From: Microvirga alba
Lineage (GTDB): Bacteria; Pseudomonadota; Alphaproteobacteria; Rhizobiales; Beijerinckiaceae
Assembly (NCBI RefSeq): GCF_015694465.1
Contig: NZ_JADQDO010000008.1
Coordinates: 1-64,000, forward strand
DNA length: 64,000 nt
Reading direction: 5' to 3'
Shown here in pieces: positions 50,726 through 63,505 of this stretch. The first letter of the stretch is position 1. Each line of letters opens with the position of its first letter. The notes beneath the pieces are model-generated. The model was not told the DNA's origin and ran no database searches. It worked only from the letters and a program-made list of their open reading frames with translations. A program made the translations under genes and the position numbers.

Positions 50726-51958
50726 ATGGGTTTGACGCCATTCCTTCGGCTGGTTGCGATGACCCTTCTGCTTGTGGTGGGAGGCAGCGCCTCGACGCAT
50801 GCTCAGTTTGACTATCCCTCCTCGCCATATGGCTATCCGGCGCCCGCTTATCCGCCGGCTCCCGGGTATCGTGATCAGCGAGCCTACCCGCCCGGCTATT
50901 ATCCCGGAAAGCTGGTGCAACCAGCGCAACCGCAACAGGGCTTCAGCCTGCGACGTCTTTTCGGCATTCCAGATGATTTGCCGCCCGTGCAGCAGCCCAT
51001 GGCACGGCCACGAAGAGTCGTTCCTCCGCCTGTCGCCACAGCTCGGCAGGAGCGACCCAAGATCAATGCGACGACGCATGTGGTGGTGTTTGGCGATGTG
51101 CTCGCCGACTTTGCGAGCCAGGGCCTGGACGATCTGTTCGCCGACGCCATCGACGTCGCCGTGGTCCGCAAGACGCGGGGCGACAGCGGCCTGGTTAGAC
51201 ACGATGCAGCCGACTGGTCGAAGTTCATCAAGGACGCGCTCGACGCGGACCGGAAAACCACCGTCGCCGTCGTCATGCTGGGCGCGACGGATCGGCAGGC
51301 CCTGAAGGACGGCGAGAACAGCGTGGAGCCGTTCACCGAGCGCTGGAAGGAGCTTTACCGCGACCGCGTCGATGCGCTTTTGCGGACCTTCCAGGACCGC
51401 AAGATCCCGGTGGTCTGGATCGGCTTGCCGCCCATGAAGAACAACAAGCTGACGGATGATATTCTCGCGATGAACGAGATCTATCGCGAGAGCGTTCAGC
51501 GGCTCGGCGGAACTTACGTCGATATCTGGCCCGGCTTCGTCGACGAGGACAACCGGTATGTAATGACAGGACCCGACGTCGACGGCGAGCTCGCCAAGCT
51601 TCGGGCGAACGACGGTGTGCAGTTCACCAACGCCGGCGCGCGCAAGATCGCTCATTTCGCCAACGCCGACATCAAGCGCATCCTCGAGACGGCGCAGCCC
51701 GGCTCAGCGGACTCCATCGATGCGGCGCTGCCCGCTCCACCCGACACCGCCATGCCTCCGTCGCTTCCCGTAAAACCGGCGATTGGTCCTGTTCTTCCCC
51801 TGACCCGCCCCGATCCGGCCTCGGGCGGGAAGCTGATATCCGAGACTCCGAAGTTGAACGGCGATCAGGCCTATTCGGTGAGACGCGCTCTGAGGAACGG
51901 TGTCGCGCCTGTCTCGCGACCGGGGCGGGCGGACGATTTCCGGTGGCCGCCCTCCTAG
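50726..51958 (+). CDS. DUF459 SGNH/GDSL-type secreted hydrolase
   Basis: 410-residue exported protein. The signal is FLRLVAMTLLLVVGGSASTHA, followed by a Tyr/Pro-rich stretch (SSPYGYPAPAYPPAPGYRD). The SGNH fold begins HVVVFGDVLADFASQGLDDLF near residue 118, where the usual GDS nucleophile motif reads GDV; VVMLGATDRQAL is block III, and GVQFTNAGARKIAHFANADI holds the late block with His. A Pro-rich C-terminal tail follows. If the GDV reading is right, the nucleophile serine is missing and the protein could be a binding rather than hydrolytic member. It often accompanies cell-wall genes. Confidence 0.8.
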   Translation: MGLTPFLRLVAMTLLLVVGGSASTHAQFDYPSSPYGYPAPAYPPAPGYRDQRAYPPGYYPGKLVQPAQPQQGFSLRRLFGIPDDLPPVQQPMARPRRVVPPPVATARQERPKINATTHVVVFGDVLADFASQGLDDLFADAIDVAVVRKTRGDSGLVRHDAADWSKFIKDALDADRKTTVAVVMLGATDRQALKDGENSVEPFTERWKELYRDRVDALLRTFQDRKIPVVWIGLPPMKNNKLTDDILAMNEIYRESVQRLGGTYVDIWPGFVDEDNRYVMTGPDVDGELAKLRANDGVQFTNAGARKIAHFANADIKRILETAQPGSADSIDAALPAPPDTAMPPSLPVKPAIGPVLPLTRPDPASGGKLISETPKLNGDQAYSVRRALRNGVAPVSRPGRADDFRWPPS

Positions 51959-52049
51959 GATGTGGCGCTCCTTGTGCCGAGGCGCACTTCGCATCCAATG
52001 GGTTGCATTATATCAACGAGCCCAGCTGTTTTTTCGGTTGGTGACGATC

Positions 52050-52580
52050 ATGCCACTCTCAAAGTGCGTCGCGGGCTTGGGCCTCGTTCTAGGATTACTG
52101 CCGACGAGCGCATTCGCAGATTTCTGGACGGACAATGAATGCACTCTGGCCGAGCCTCAGCCGGTGTTCAAAAACGGCAAGTTCAGGCTCGATCGGGAAA
52201 AAGGCATCGCCTACGAATCCATCGCTCTCAACAAAAGCATCATGCTCCAGTTGGAGCAAACGGCGTGCGCGTCCGTGAGCCACACCTATACTTTCATGCT
52301 GAAAGAGCGGCCGACGAATACAAACATTGTCGGGTGGGAGTATGGAAAGGCTTTGGAGTTGCTCTCGTTACTCGAAGCGCGTTCGGATCCGAGACTCCGT
52401 TTCACTGCCGAGAAAAAGGCGCTGAGCAGCTACGCACAGTTGGTGCTTGAACCCAAGCAAGACGTGGACATCAACATTCGCAAGCCGCACGATCAGTTCT
52501 ACGAACTCATCTCGATCGCCAGCCAGATTCATCAGGACACCACGAAAATCATCGTGAAAGTGTCGAGCGGGCCTTACTGA
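52050..52580 (+). CDS. Secreted protein of unknown function
   Basis: 176 residues with a clear Sec signal (KCVAGLGLVLGLLPTSAFA, cleavage before DFW). Two cysteines (DNECTL and QTACAS) could form a disulfide in the periplasm. The rest is mixed alpha/beta with no motif I recognise. ATG 52050 is preferred; GTG 52041 is possible, and the frame further upstream overlaps the previous gene. It is preceded by an A/T-rich TTGCATTATATC stretch that could be a promoter. Confidence 0.65.
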   Translation: MPLSKCVAGLGLVLGLLPTSAFADFWTDNECTLAEPQPVFKNGKFRLDREKGIAYESIALNKSIMLQLEQTACASVSHTYTFMLKERPTNTNIVGWEYGKALELLSLLEARSDPRLRFTAEKKALSSYAQLVLEPKQDVDINIRKPHDQFYELISIASQIHQDTTKIIVKVSSGPY

Positions 52581-52593
52581 AGCATTCAAGATT

Positions 52594-52622
52594 GCCCGCC
52601 TCGGGTCGCATCCGAAGCGGGC
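52594..52622 (+). terminator. Hairpin between the convergent secreted-protein and gltD genes
   Basis: GCCCGCCTCGG pairs with CCGAAGCGGGC (ten of eleven positions) around a seven-base loop; downstream is GCGCGTCTCTTGTTT. It is a probable terminator of the rightward transcript. Confidence 0.6.
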
Positions 52623-52655
52623 GGCGCGTCTCTTGTTTGATAACGGACGGTCCGA

Positions 52656-54077
52656 TCAACGCGGAAGGTCGCTTGCGCCCGTCAGATAGGTGTCGATGGC
52701 GTGCGCGGCTTGGCGACCCTCGCGGATCGCCCATACGACGAGGGACTGGCCGCGGCGCATGTCGCCTGCCACGAACACCTTGTCGCTTGACGCCCGATAA
52801 TCCCGGTCATTGGCGATCACGTTGCCGCGCCGGTCGAGCTCGACGCCGGACTGCGCCAACAGGCCTTCCTTCACCGATCCGGCAAAGCCGATGGCGAGGA
52901 ATACGAGATCGGCCTTGAGCATGAATTCGCTGCCGGCGATGGGCTGGCGCTTTTCATCGACGCGGGCGCATTGCACGCCGATCACGCGACCCTTCTTGCC
53001 TTCGATGCCGAGCGTTGCCGCCTGGAACTCGCGTTCCGCGCCTTCCGCCTGACTGGAAGAGGTGCGCATTTTGGTGGGCCAGTAGGGCCACACGGTCAGC
53101 TTGTCTTCCCGCTCGGGCGGCTTCGGGCGAATGTCGAGTTGCGTCACCGAGAGCGCGCCTTGACGAAACGCGGTGCCGACGCAGTCGGACGCCGTGTCGC
53201 CGCCGCCGATGACGATGACATGCTTGCCCGCGGCAAGGATCGGCTCGTCGGCGACGGCCTCGCTGCCGACGCGCTTGTTCGACTGGGTCAGGTACGGCAT
53301 CGCGTAATGAACGCCCACGAGGTCCTGCCCCGGCAGGTTCGGGTTGCGCGGATCCTCCGCGCCGGCCGCGAACAGCACCGCGTCGTACTCGTTGTGCAGC
53401 GACGCGAAGGTCTTGGTCACGCCGACATTGACGCCGCAATGGAAGGTGACGCCTTCGGCCTCCATCTGCTTTACGCGCCTGTCGATGTGGTACTTCTCCA
53501 TCTTGAAGTCCGGAATGCCATAGCGCAGCAAGCCGCCGGGCTTCGCCTCGCGCTCGAACACATGCACCTCGTGGCCGGCGCGGGCGAGCTGCTGCGCGGC
53601 AGCGAGGCCAGCCGGGCCCGAGCCGATGATGGCAACGCGCTTGCCGGTGGTGGTGCTTGCCGGTTCCGGCTTGATCCAACCCATCTCCCACGCCTTGTCG
53701 GCGATGGCCTGCTCGATGGTCTTGATCGCGACCGGCTGATTTTCAAGATTGAGCGTGCATGCTTCCTCGCACGGGGCGGGGCAGATGCGACCGGTGAATT
53801 CCGGGAAGTTGTTGGTGGAGTGCAGGTTGCGCGCGGCTTCTTCCCAATCGTTCTGGAACACCAGGTCGTTCCAGTCCGGAATCTGGTTGTGCACCGGGCA
53901 GCCCGTCGGCCCGTGGCAGAACGGAATGCCGCAATCCATGCAGCGCGCCGCCTGTTTTTTCAGGTCGCTGTCGTCCAGCGGCAGCGTGAATTCGCGGAAG
54001 TGGCGGATGCGCTCACCGGCGAGCTGATATTTCTGCTCCTGCCGGTCGTATTCGAGAAAGCCTGTGACCTTGCCCAT
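52656..54077 (-). CDS. gltD: Glutamate synthase [NADPH] small (beta) subunit
   Basis: 473-residue FAD/NADPH-binding subunit that passes electrons to GltB. N-terminal iron-sulfur ligands lie in [19 protein letters not shown] and CPAPCEEAC. The FAD site is [27 protein letters not shown] and the NADPH site [22 protein letters not shown]; the C-terminal FAD motif is [26 protein letters not shown]. It lies 18 bp after gltB in one operon, the reverse of the enteric order only in spacing. Together they assimilate ammonia through glutamine. Confidence 0.95.
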   Translation of the reverse strand: MGKVTGFLEYDRQEQKYQLAGERIRHFREFTLPLDDSDLKKQAARCMDCGIPFCHGPTGCPVHNQIPDWNDLVFQNDWEEAARNLHSTNNFPEFTGRICPAPCEEACTLNLENQPVAIKTIEQAIADKAWEMGWIKPEPASTTTGKRVAIIGSGPAGLAAAQQLARAGHEVHVFEREAKPGGLLRYGIPDFKMEKYHIDRRVKQMEAEGVTFHCGVNVGVTKTFASLHNEYDAVLFAAGAEDPRNPNLPGQDLVGVHYAMPYLTQSNKRVGSEAVADEPILAAGKHVIVIGGGDTASDCVGTAFRQGALSVTQLDIRPKPPEREDKLTVWPYWPTKMRTSSSQAEGAEREFQAATLGIEGKKGRVIGVQCARVDEKRQPIAGSEFMLKADLVFLAIGFAGSVKEGLLAQSGVELDRRGNVIANDRDYRASSDKVFVAGDMRRGQSLVVWAIREGRQAAHAIDTYLTGASDLPR

Positions 54078-54095
54078 GGATCTGCCCCTTTATCC

Positions 54096-58805
<4,710 letters not shown>

Positions 58806-59304
58806 TCCAGATCCTCATCCAATCGAACGTCATAAATGTTCTTCGAGGCGGCTTTTTTGAGGGCCGCCGGATGATCAGATCCTCCGGATGCCCGCCGTTT
58901 CTTGCGTTCTTGGAGGCTCGGGTCCTGGAGAGAAGCCCGCACCTCGCGGGCATTCTGGGCTGGAGTTCAGCCGAGAGTCGCCCGTCCCGCCCACGTTTTG
59001 CAGGCGGCTTTGTTGGTATCTCGTTTCGTTCGCGTCATGCGAAGCATCAAGAAAACCTCAGGGCCAAAGGGCGCAAACGCCCAGATGGGACAGTATCGCT
59101 GTCCTAATGCCTGGCAAATTGCCAGAGTTTGGCCGGAGGCACAAGAGGGTTGAAAAATATTTTAGACAAAAATTTCAAGATGAGCCGCCTGGGTGTAATA
59201 AAGCCATGATTTTGGGCGGCAAGAACGAAAGTCTGCGCCGATGGGTCAATGTTCTTGACATGTGCGGGCCAGTCGGGAGGCTGCGCGGCTTGAGGAGATG
59301 ATTC
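58806..59304. other. Divergent intergenic region, gltB/threonine aldolase
   Basis: About 500 bp without a convincing gene. Visible elements: GGCGGC/GCCGCC hairpin (58847-58868) close to gltB; two adjacent hairpins, GGACAG/CTGTCC (59088-59104) and CTGGC/GCCAG (59111-59125); an A/T-rich patch at 59150-59180; and TTGACA near 59258 as a possible -35 of the threonine aldolase promoter without a good -10. The frame 58888-59301 lacks family resemblance. Confidence 0.45.
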
Positions 59305-60381
59305 ATGAATTTCTTAAGCGACAACATCGTCGGCGCCAGCGCTCCCGTTCTGCAGGCCCTGATGCAGGCCAATGACGGCGCGATGCCCGCCTATGGCGGC
59401 GATGACATCACCAAGCGCATCAAGGCCCGCTTCGCCGAGATCTTCGAGCACGAAGTGTCGGTGTACTTGGTCACGACGGGCACGGCGGCGAATGCGCTGG
59501 CTCTCTCCTCCATCGTGCCGCCCTGGGGCCTCTGCGTGTGCCACAAGGAAGCGCATGTCATCGACGACGAATGCGGCGCGCCGGAATTCTTCATGCATGG
59601 GGCGAAGCTCGCCGGGTTGCCGGGTGTCGGCAGCAAGCTGACGGCAGCCTCCGTCTCCGCCTACCTTGAGGGCTTGCCGAAGGCCGTCAAGCAGATGCCG
59701 CCGAAGGCGTTGTCCATCTCGCAGGTCACGGAAAGCGGCATGGTCTACGGGCTCGACGAGATCGCGGCCCTGAGCGCGGTCTGCAAGGCGCATGGCCTGT
59801 CTTTTCACATGGACGGCGCGCGTTTCGTCAACGCCCTCGTGACCTTGGGCTGCACGCCCGCCGAGATGACCTGGAAGCAGGGAATCGACATCCTCTCTTT
59901 CGGCGCGACGAAGAATGGCTGCCTCATGGCGGAGGCGATCGTGGTGTTCAAGCCGGCTTTGGCGGAGGGGCTCGATTATCGCTGCAAGCGGGCAGGACAG
60001 GTCACTTCCAAGGGTCGCCTCATCGCGGCGCAGCTCGAGGGCTATTTCGCGAACGATCACTGGTATGACAATGCCCGCCACGCCAACCGGTTGGCGACGC
60101 TTCTCTCGGACGGCTTGTCGCAGTTGCCCGGCGTGCGACTCGCTTGGCCGACCGAGGCCAACGAGGTGTTCCCGATCCTGTCCAAGAGCCTCGACCAGGC
60201 CCTGAGGGAGGGCGGGGTACAATATCATCCTTGGACGGATGTGAGCCTGCCTGCCCATGAGAGCGTGGGGGCCGACGAGGCTCTGGTGCGGCTTGTGGTC
60301 TCCTTCGCAACCAGGGAAGACGACGTCCGCCGGGTGCTGGAAATCGCGCGCTCTGCTGCGTCCCGGCAGGCGGCCGAGTAA
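59305..60381 (+). CDS. ltaE: Low-specificity L-threonine aldolase
   Basis: 358-residue PLP enzyme splitting L-threonine or allo-threonine into glycine and acetaldehyde. The N-terminal NFLSDNIVGASAPVLQALMQANDGAMPAYGGDD is close to the family start; FHMDGARFVNALVTLGCTPAEMTW is the PLP-aspartate region; the PLP lysine lies in LSFGATKNGCLMAEAIV. GAGGAG is eight bases before the ATG. The gene is followed by a strong terminator. It stands alone, so its role is general amino-acid turnover. Confidence 0.92.
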   Translation: MNFLSDNIVGASAPVLQALMQANDGAMPAYGGDDITKRIKARFAEIFEHEVSVYLVTTGTAANALALSSIVPPWGLCVCHKEAHVIDDECGAPEFFMHGAKLAGLPGVGSKLTAASVSAYLEGLPKAVKQMPPKALSISQVTESGMVYGLDEIAALSAVCKAHGLSFHMDGARFVNALVTLGCTPAEMTWKQGIDILSFGATKNGCLMAEAIVVFKPALAEGLDYRCKRAGQVTSKGRLIAAQLEGYFANDHWYDNARHANRLATLLSDGLSQLPGVRLAWPTEANEVFPILSKSLDQALREGGVQYHPWTDVSLPAHESVGADEALVRLVVSFATREDDVRRVLEIARSAASRQAAE

Positions 60382-60512
60382 AACTTCTCGTGATCGAGGC
60401 TGCCCTATCCACGCCGCATTCTCCCCCGATCACTTTGCCCGAGACCGGTGACCGAAGGGGCATCCTCCAAAGCCCCAGCGGGACCTAAAAGGACCAGGTT
60501 TCCAAAAATAAA

Positions 60513-60547
60513 AGCGCCCCGGGGTAAACCGGGGCGCTCTTTTTTTG
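60513..60547. terminator. Bidirectional intrinsic terminator
   Basis: AGCGCCCCGG-GGTAAA-CCGGGGCGCT, a perfect ten-base stem, is followed by CTTTTTTTT on the plus strand; on the minus strand the same stem is followed by TTTATTTTT. It serves both threonine aldolase and hsp20, which converge here. Confidence 0.93.
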
Positions 60548-60561
60548 CGGTAGAGGGTGCG

Positions 60562-61020
60562 TTACGCGGCCTTCTTGGCCTCGATAGACGGGGCACCGCT
60601 CGTCGCAATCGGAATGAGCTTCGGCTTCTTGGCCTCGGGGATCTCGCGCACGAGGTCTACATGGAGCAGGCCATTTCCAAGGGCCGCGCCGACCACCTGG
60701 ACGCCGTCGGCTAACTGGAAGCGCCGCTCGAAGGTCCGCGCCGCGATACCCTGATAGAGAACCTCGGCCTTGCGGTCCTCGGAAGGCTGCCTTTCGCCGC
60801 GCACCGAAAGGGTGTTTTCCTTCACTTCGATCGCGAGGTCGCTCTCAGTGAAACCGGCGACAGCGACCGAGATGCGGTAGGCATTCTCGCCGGTGCGCTC
60901 GATGTTGTAAGGCGGGTAGCTTGGGGCCGCGTCGACGCCGACGAACTGGTCGAGCATCGAGAAAAGACGGTCAAAACCGACCGTATTGCGGTAAAGGGGA
61001 GCAAGATCAAACTGTCGCAT
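60562..61020 (-). CDS. Small heat-shock protein Hsp20 (IbpA type)
   Basis: 152-residue alpha-crystallin-type chaperone holding unfolded proteins. N-terminal MRQFDLAPLYRNTVGFDRLFSMLDQF is typical of IbpA-class proteins. The alpha-crystallin domain (about 35-125) runs from YNIERTGENAYRISVAVAGF through LSVRGERQ to GLLHVDLVREIPE; the C-terminal I-x-I-type anchor is PKLIPIAT. ATG 61020 has AGGAGG seven bases upstream, inside the last hairpin of an RNA thermometer. Heat induction is expected at both transcription and translation. Confidence 0.94.
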   Translation of the reverse strand: MRQFDLAPLYRNTVGFDRLFSMLDQFVGVDAAPSYPPYNIERTGENAYRISVAVAGFTESDLAIEVKENTLSVRGERQPSEDRKAEVLYQGIAARTFERRFQLADGVQVVGAALGNGLLHVDLVREIPEAKKPKLIPIATSGAPSIEAKKAA

Positions 61021-61101
61021 GGCATATCCTCCTGTGAGCAACATGCGGGCGATCCACCATAAGAGGCTGGATCAGGGTTCGTGCCGCCGTCTGGCCGGCA
61101 C
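61021..61101 (-). promoter_or_regulatory. ROSE-type RNA thermometer in the hsp20 leader
   Basis: Read on the minus strand, the leader folds into three hairpins: GTGCCG/CGGCAC (61081-61101), GATCCA/TGGATC (61051-61073) and a final one (61022-61046) in which GCAT pairs with ATGC and TTGCTC faces GGAGGA of the ribosome site. The UUGCU opposite AGGAGG arrangement is the hallmark of ROSE elements, which melt at heat-shock temperature and free the ribosome site. The match is from memory of the Bradyrhizobium hspA element. Confidence 0.88.
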
Positions 61102-61112
61102 TCATTTAATTT

Positions 61113-61137
61113 GGGAATGGGTGTTTTCGCTTTCAAG
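61113..61137 (-). promoter_or_regulatory. Sigma-32 (RpoH)-type promoter of hsp20
   Basis: On the minus strand CTTGAAA (61131-61137) is followed after about ten bases by CCCATTCC (61114-61121), a good fit to the heat-shock sigma factor pattern CTTGAAA...CCCCAT. Transcription would begin just before the ROSE hairpins. Confidence 0.75.
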
Positions 61138-61263
61138 CGGTGAAAACTCCTCTCGCGCGGTTGCGAGCGGAAGCGGGCTGGCATGTCCTGGCGGCCCCTT
61201 TAAGGTAAGGTCGTTTTAATAACTCGACCCCCTGTTTGAGCGTGGGGAATCCTGGAGACTACG

Positions 61264-62325
61264 ATGTCATCTGTCGCGATCCATCTCGGCACCTGTTACC
61301 CCCGCGTGGAGAAGCAGGAGGAGATGGTCCGACGACACCTTCGCGCGGCAATCGACGCGGTGGATCGCGACTTCGCCGCGCCTCGTCCGCCTCAGGGCGA
61401 TCCCGCCGATCTCGAGGCACTTCGATCTTTGCTGGTTCTTGAGGGCACCCCGGCCGAGGTGGCATTGACGGCCAGTGGGCAGAGTGCCCTCTCCGCGGCG
61501 CTTCTCGCATTGTGCCCATCGCCCGGCATCCACGTCGCCGTAGAGGAATGGAGCTTTCCACACGCGCTGAAATTGCTGCGCCAGATTGGCGCGACCGTCA
61601 CGATCCTGCCGATGGACGACCAAGGCCTGCTGCCCGAGGCGCTCGAGGCAGCCGGCCGGGCCGGCGCGCGCGTGCTCTATACGACGCCGACCGTTCACAA
61701 TCCAACCGGCGTCACGATGCCGATGGCGCGTAGGAAAGAGATCGCTTCTCTGGCGGAACGTTTCGGCATGTTCATCGTGGAGGACGAGGCTTACGCCTTC
61801 CTGGAGGCAAGCGGGATTCCTCCGCTCCAAGCGCTCGTGCCGGAGCGTACCATTCGCATGGTCAGCCTTTCCAAGGTGATTTCGCTCTCGCTCCGCCTGG
61901 GAGCAGTGGTGTGTCCGCCGTCGCTGTTCGGCACGGTGATAGAGCGCGTCCGTATGATGGGCGGCATGGCGAACCCCGTCATGACGGCGGGCGCGGCGAG
62001 CCTTGCCCGGGCCGGAGAGGTCGAAAGCCTCATTGCCGCCAAGCGCCAGGAGGGGAGCAGGCGCCAAGCCCTCGCGCACACCATCTTCCGGGACGGGTAC
62101 CGGGCTCATCCATCAAGCTGGTATGGCATGGTCGACATCAGATCTGAGGGAAGTGCCTTCGCCGAGCGCGCACGGCGGGCCGGCGTGATCCTGTCGGCGG
62201 GAGGCGAGTATCGTGCCGATGAAGCCGATGTGCCGGCTGTGCGAGTCTCTCTTGGGGGAGAAGCGTCCTGGCAGCGCCTCAGCCAGGGGCTCGAGATCGT
62301 CGAGCGCATGCGCGAGACGGGTTAG
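61264..62325 (+). CDS. PLP-dependent aminotransferase, class I/II fold
   Basis: 353-residue fold-type I PLP enzyme. LTASGQSALSAALLALCPSPG is the cofactor-phosphate region, TTPTVHNPTGVTMPMARR the NPTG motif, FIVEDEAYAFLE the Asp/Tyr site and MVSLSKVISLSLRLGAVV contains the PLP lysine. Lacking a DNA-binding domain, it resembles the enzyme half of MocR regulators but is a free aminotransferase. It is shorter than usual at the N-terminus. The substrate is unknown. The next gene follows closely on the same strand. Confidence 0.83.
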   Translation: MSSVAIHLGTCYPRVEKQEEMVRRHLRAAIDAVDRDFAAPRPPQGDPADLEALRSLLVLEGTPAEVALTASGQSALSAALLALCPSPGIHVAVEEWSFPHALKLLRQIGATVTILPMDDQGLLPEALEAAGRAGARVLYTTPTVHNPTGVTMPMARRKEIASLAERFGMFIVEDEAYAFLEASGIPPLQALVPERTIRMVSLSKVISLSLRLGAVVCPPSLFGTVIERVRMMGGMANPVMTAGAASLARAGEVESLIAAKRQEGSRRQALAHTIFRDGYRAHPSSWYGMVDIRSEGSAFAERARRAGVILSAGGEYRADEADVPAVRVSLGGEASWQRLSQGLEIVERMRETG

Positions 62326-62386
62326 CCCCAAGCGCTTTCCAGGAGCCTCGGCGCTTGAATTCCAAGTCTCACAAGACAATTATTCC

Positions 62387-63505
62387 GTGGCTTCGTTCGA
62401 ACTGCCCTATAAAAGGGGTGTTCTTCCCTTGTTCGGGACCTCTCTGGCCGTGCAGTTTTTCGAGACACCCGACAACCCCGTACCGCCACAGCCGACGCTT
62501 GTGCATGTCGCGACGCGGGACGGTTTGAACCTGCGCGCCGCCACGTGGATGCCGGAAGGCTCGGAGCCCAAAGGCACCGTCTGCATTCTGCAGGGCAGGG
62601 CGGAGTTCATCGAAAAATACTTCGAGGTGATTGGGGAGCTGCGCCAGCGGGGCTTCGCCGTTGTCGCGTTCGACTGGCGCGGGCAGGGGCTCTCGGGCCG
62701 CCAGGTGAAGAACCCGCGCAAGGGGCATGTCCGGCGCTTTGCCGACTTCCGCTTCGATCTGGAGGCGGTCAACGACCAGATTCTGAGGCCTCATATGCCT
62801 CAGCCCCATTTCGCTCTGGCGCATTCCATGGGCGGTGCGATTGCCTTGAACGCAACCTGCGAGGGGTGGTTTCCCTTCCAAAGGCTCGTGGCCGTCGCGC
62901 CGATGATCAGCTTGTCGATCATCAAATATCCCCGGGCGGCGCGTTGGGTGACCTGGGCTCTCAAATACCTCGGCTTTGGCAAATCCTTCGTTCCGGGCGG
63001 TGGAGAGACCTCCATCGCCACGATGCCTTTCAGGGGGAACCGCCTGACGAGCGACCCTGTGCGCTACGCGCGCAACGCCAATGCCGCCACCGCCATAAGG
63101 GATGGGGCCATCGGTGCCCCGACGGTGTCGTGGCTGGATTCCGCCTTCCGTCTCATGAAGCGCTTCACCGATCCGCGCTATGGGCTGAAGATTCGGCTGC
63201 CGACCCTGGTCATCGCGGCGGGCGCGGACCCGGTCTGCTCAACGCCCGCCATCGAGCGGTTTTCCGCGCGCCTGAAGGCAGGCCACGCCATCGTCCTCCC
63301 GGGGGCGCGGCATGAGATCCTGATGGAGCGGGATGAGATCCGCGAGCTGTTCTGGGCCGCCTTCGACGCCTTTATTCCAGGCAGCTCCGACACGGTTTCC
63401 GTTGCGGCGGTGATCGCCACGGGGTCAGCGGCTGAGCAACTCGACCGCAGCCGCATGGACACGGCGGTCGCCGGCGGCCACGACGCGGCCTCCGTTGGCG
63501 GCTGA
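62387..63505 (+). CDS. Alpha/beta hydrolase, lysophospholipase (PldB) type
   Basis: About 372-residue serine hydrolase. KGTVCILQGRAEFIEKYFEV and VVAFDWRGQGLSGRQ are the family oxyanion/strand regions; the nucleophile lies in FALAHSMGGAIAL; the acid is in IAAGADPVCS and the histidine in PGARHEILMERDEIR. No ATG fits: the first reasonable start after the upstream gene is GTG 62387 (VASFELPYKR), and the frame upstream of this overlaps the aminotransferase. The last 81 bases overlap the 3' end of the convergent HisN-type gene. It probably acts on monoacyl lipids. Confidence 0.82.
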   Translation: MASFELPYKRGVLPLFGTSLAVQFFETPDNPVPPQPTLVHVATRDGLNLRAATWMPEGSEPKGTVCILQGRAEFIEKYFEVIGELRQRGFAVVAFDWRGQGLSGRQVKNPRKGHVRRFADFRFDLEAVNDQILRPHMPQPHFALAHSMGGAIALNATCEGWFPFQRLVAVAPMISLSIIKYPRAARWVTWALKYLGFGKSFVPGGGETSIATMPFRGNRLTSDPVRYARNANAATAIRDGAIGAPTVSWLDSAFRLMKRFTDPRYGLKIRLPTLVIAAGADPVCSTPAIERFSARLKAGHAIVLPGARHEILMERDEIRELFWAAFDAFIPGSSDTVSVAAVIATGSAAEQLDRSRMDTAVAGGHDAASVGG

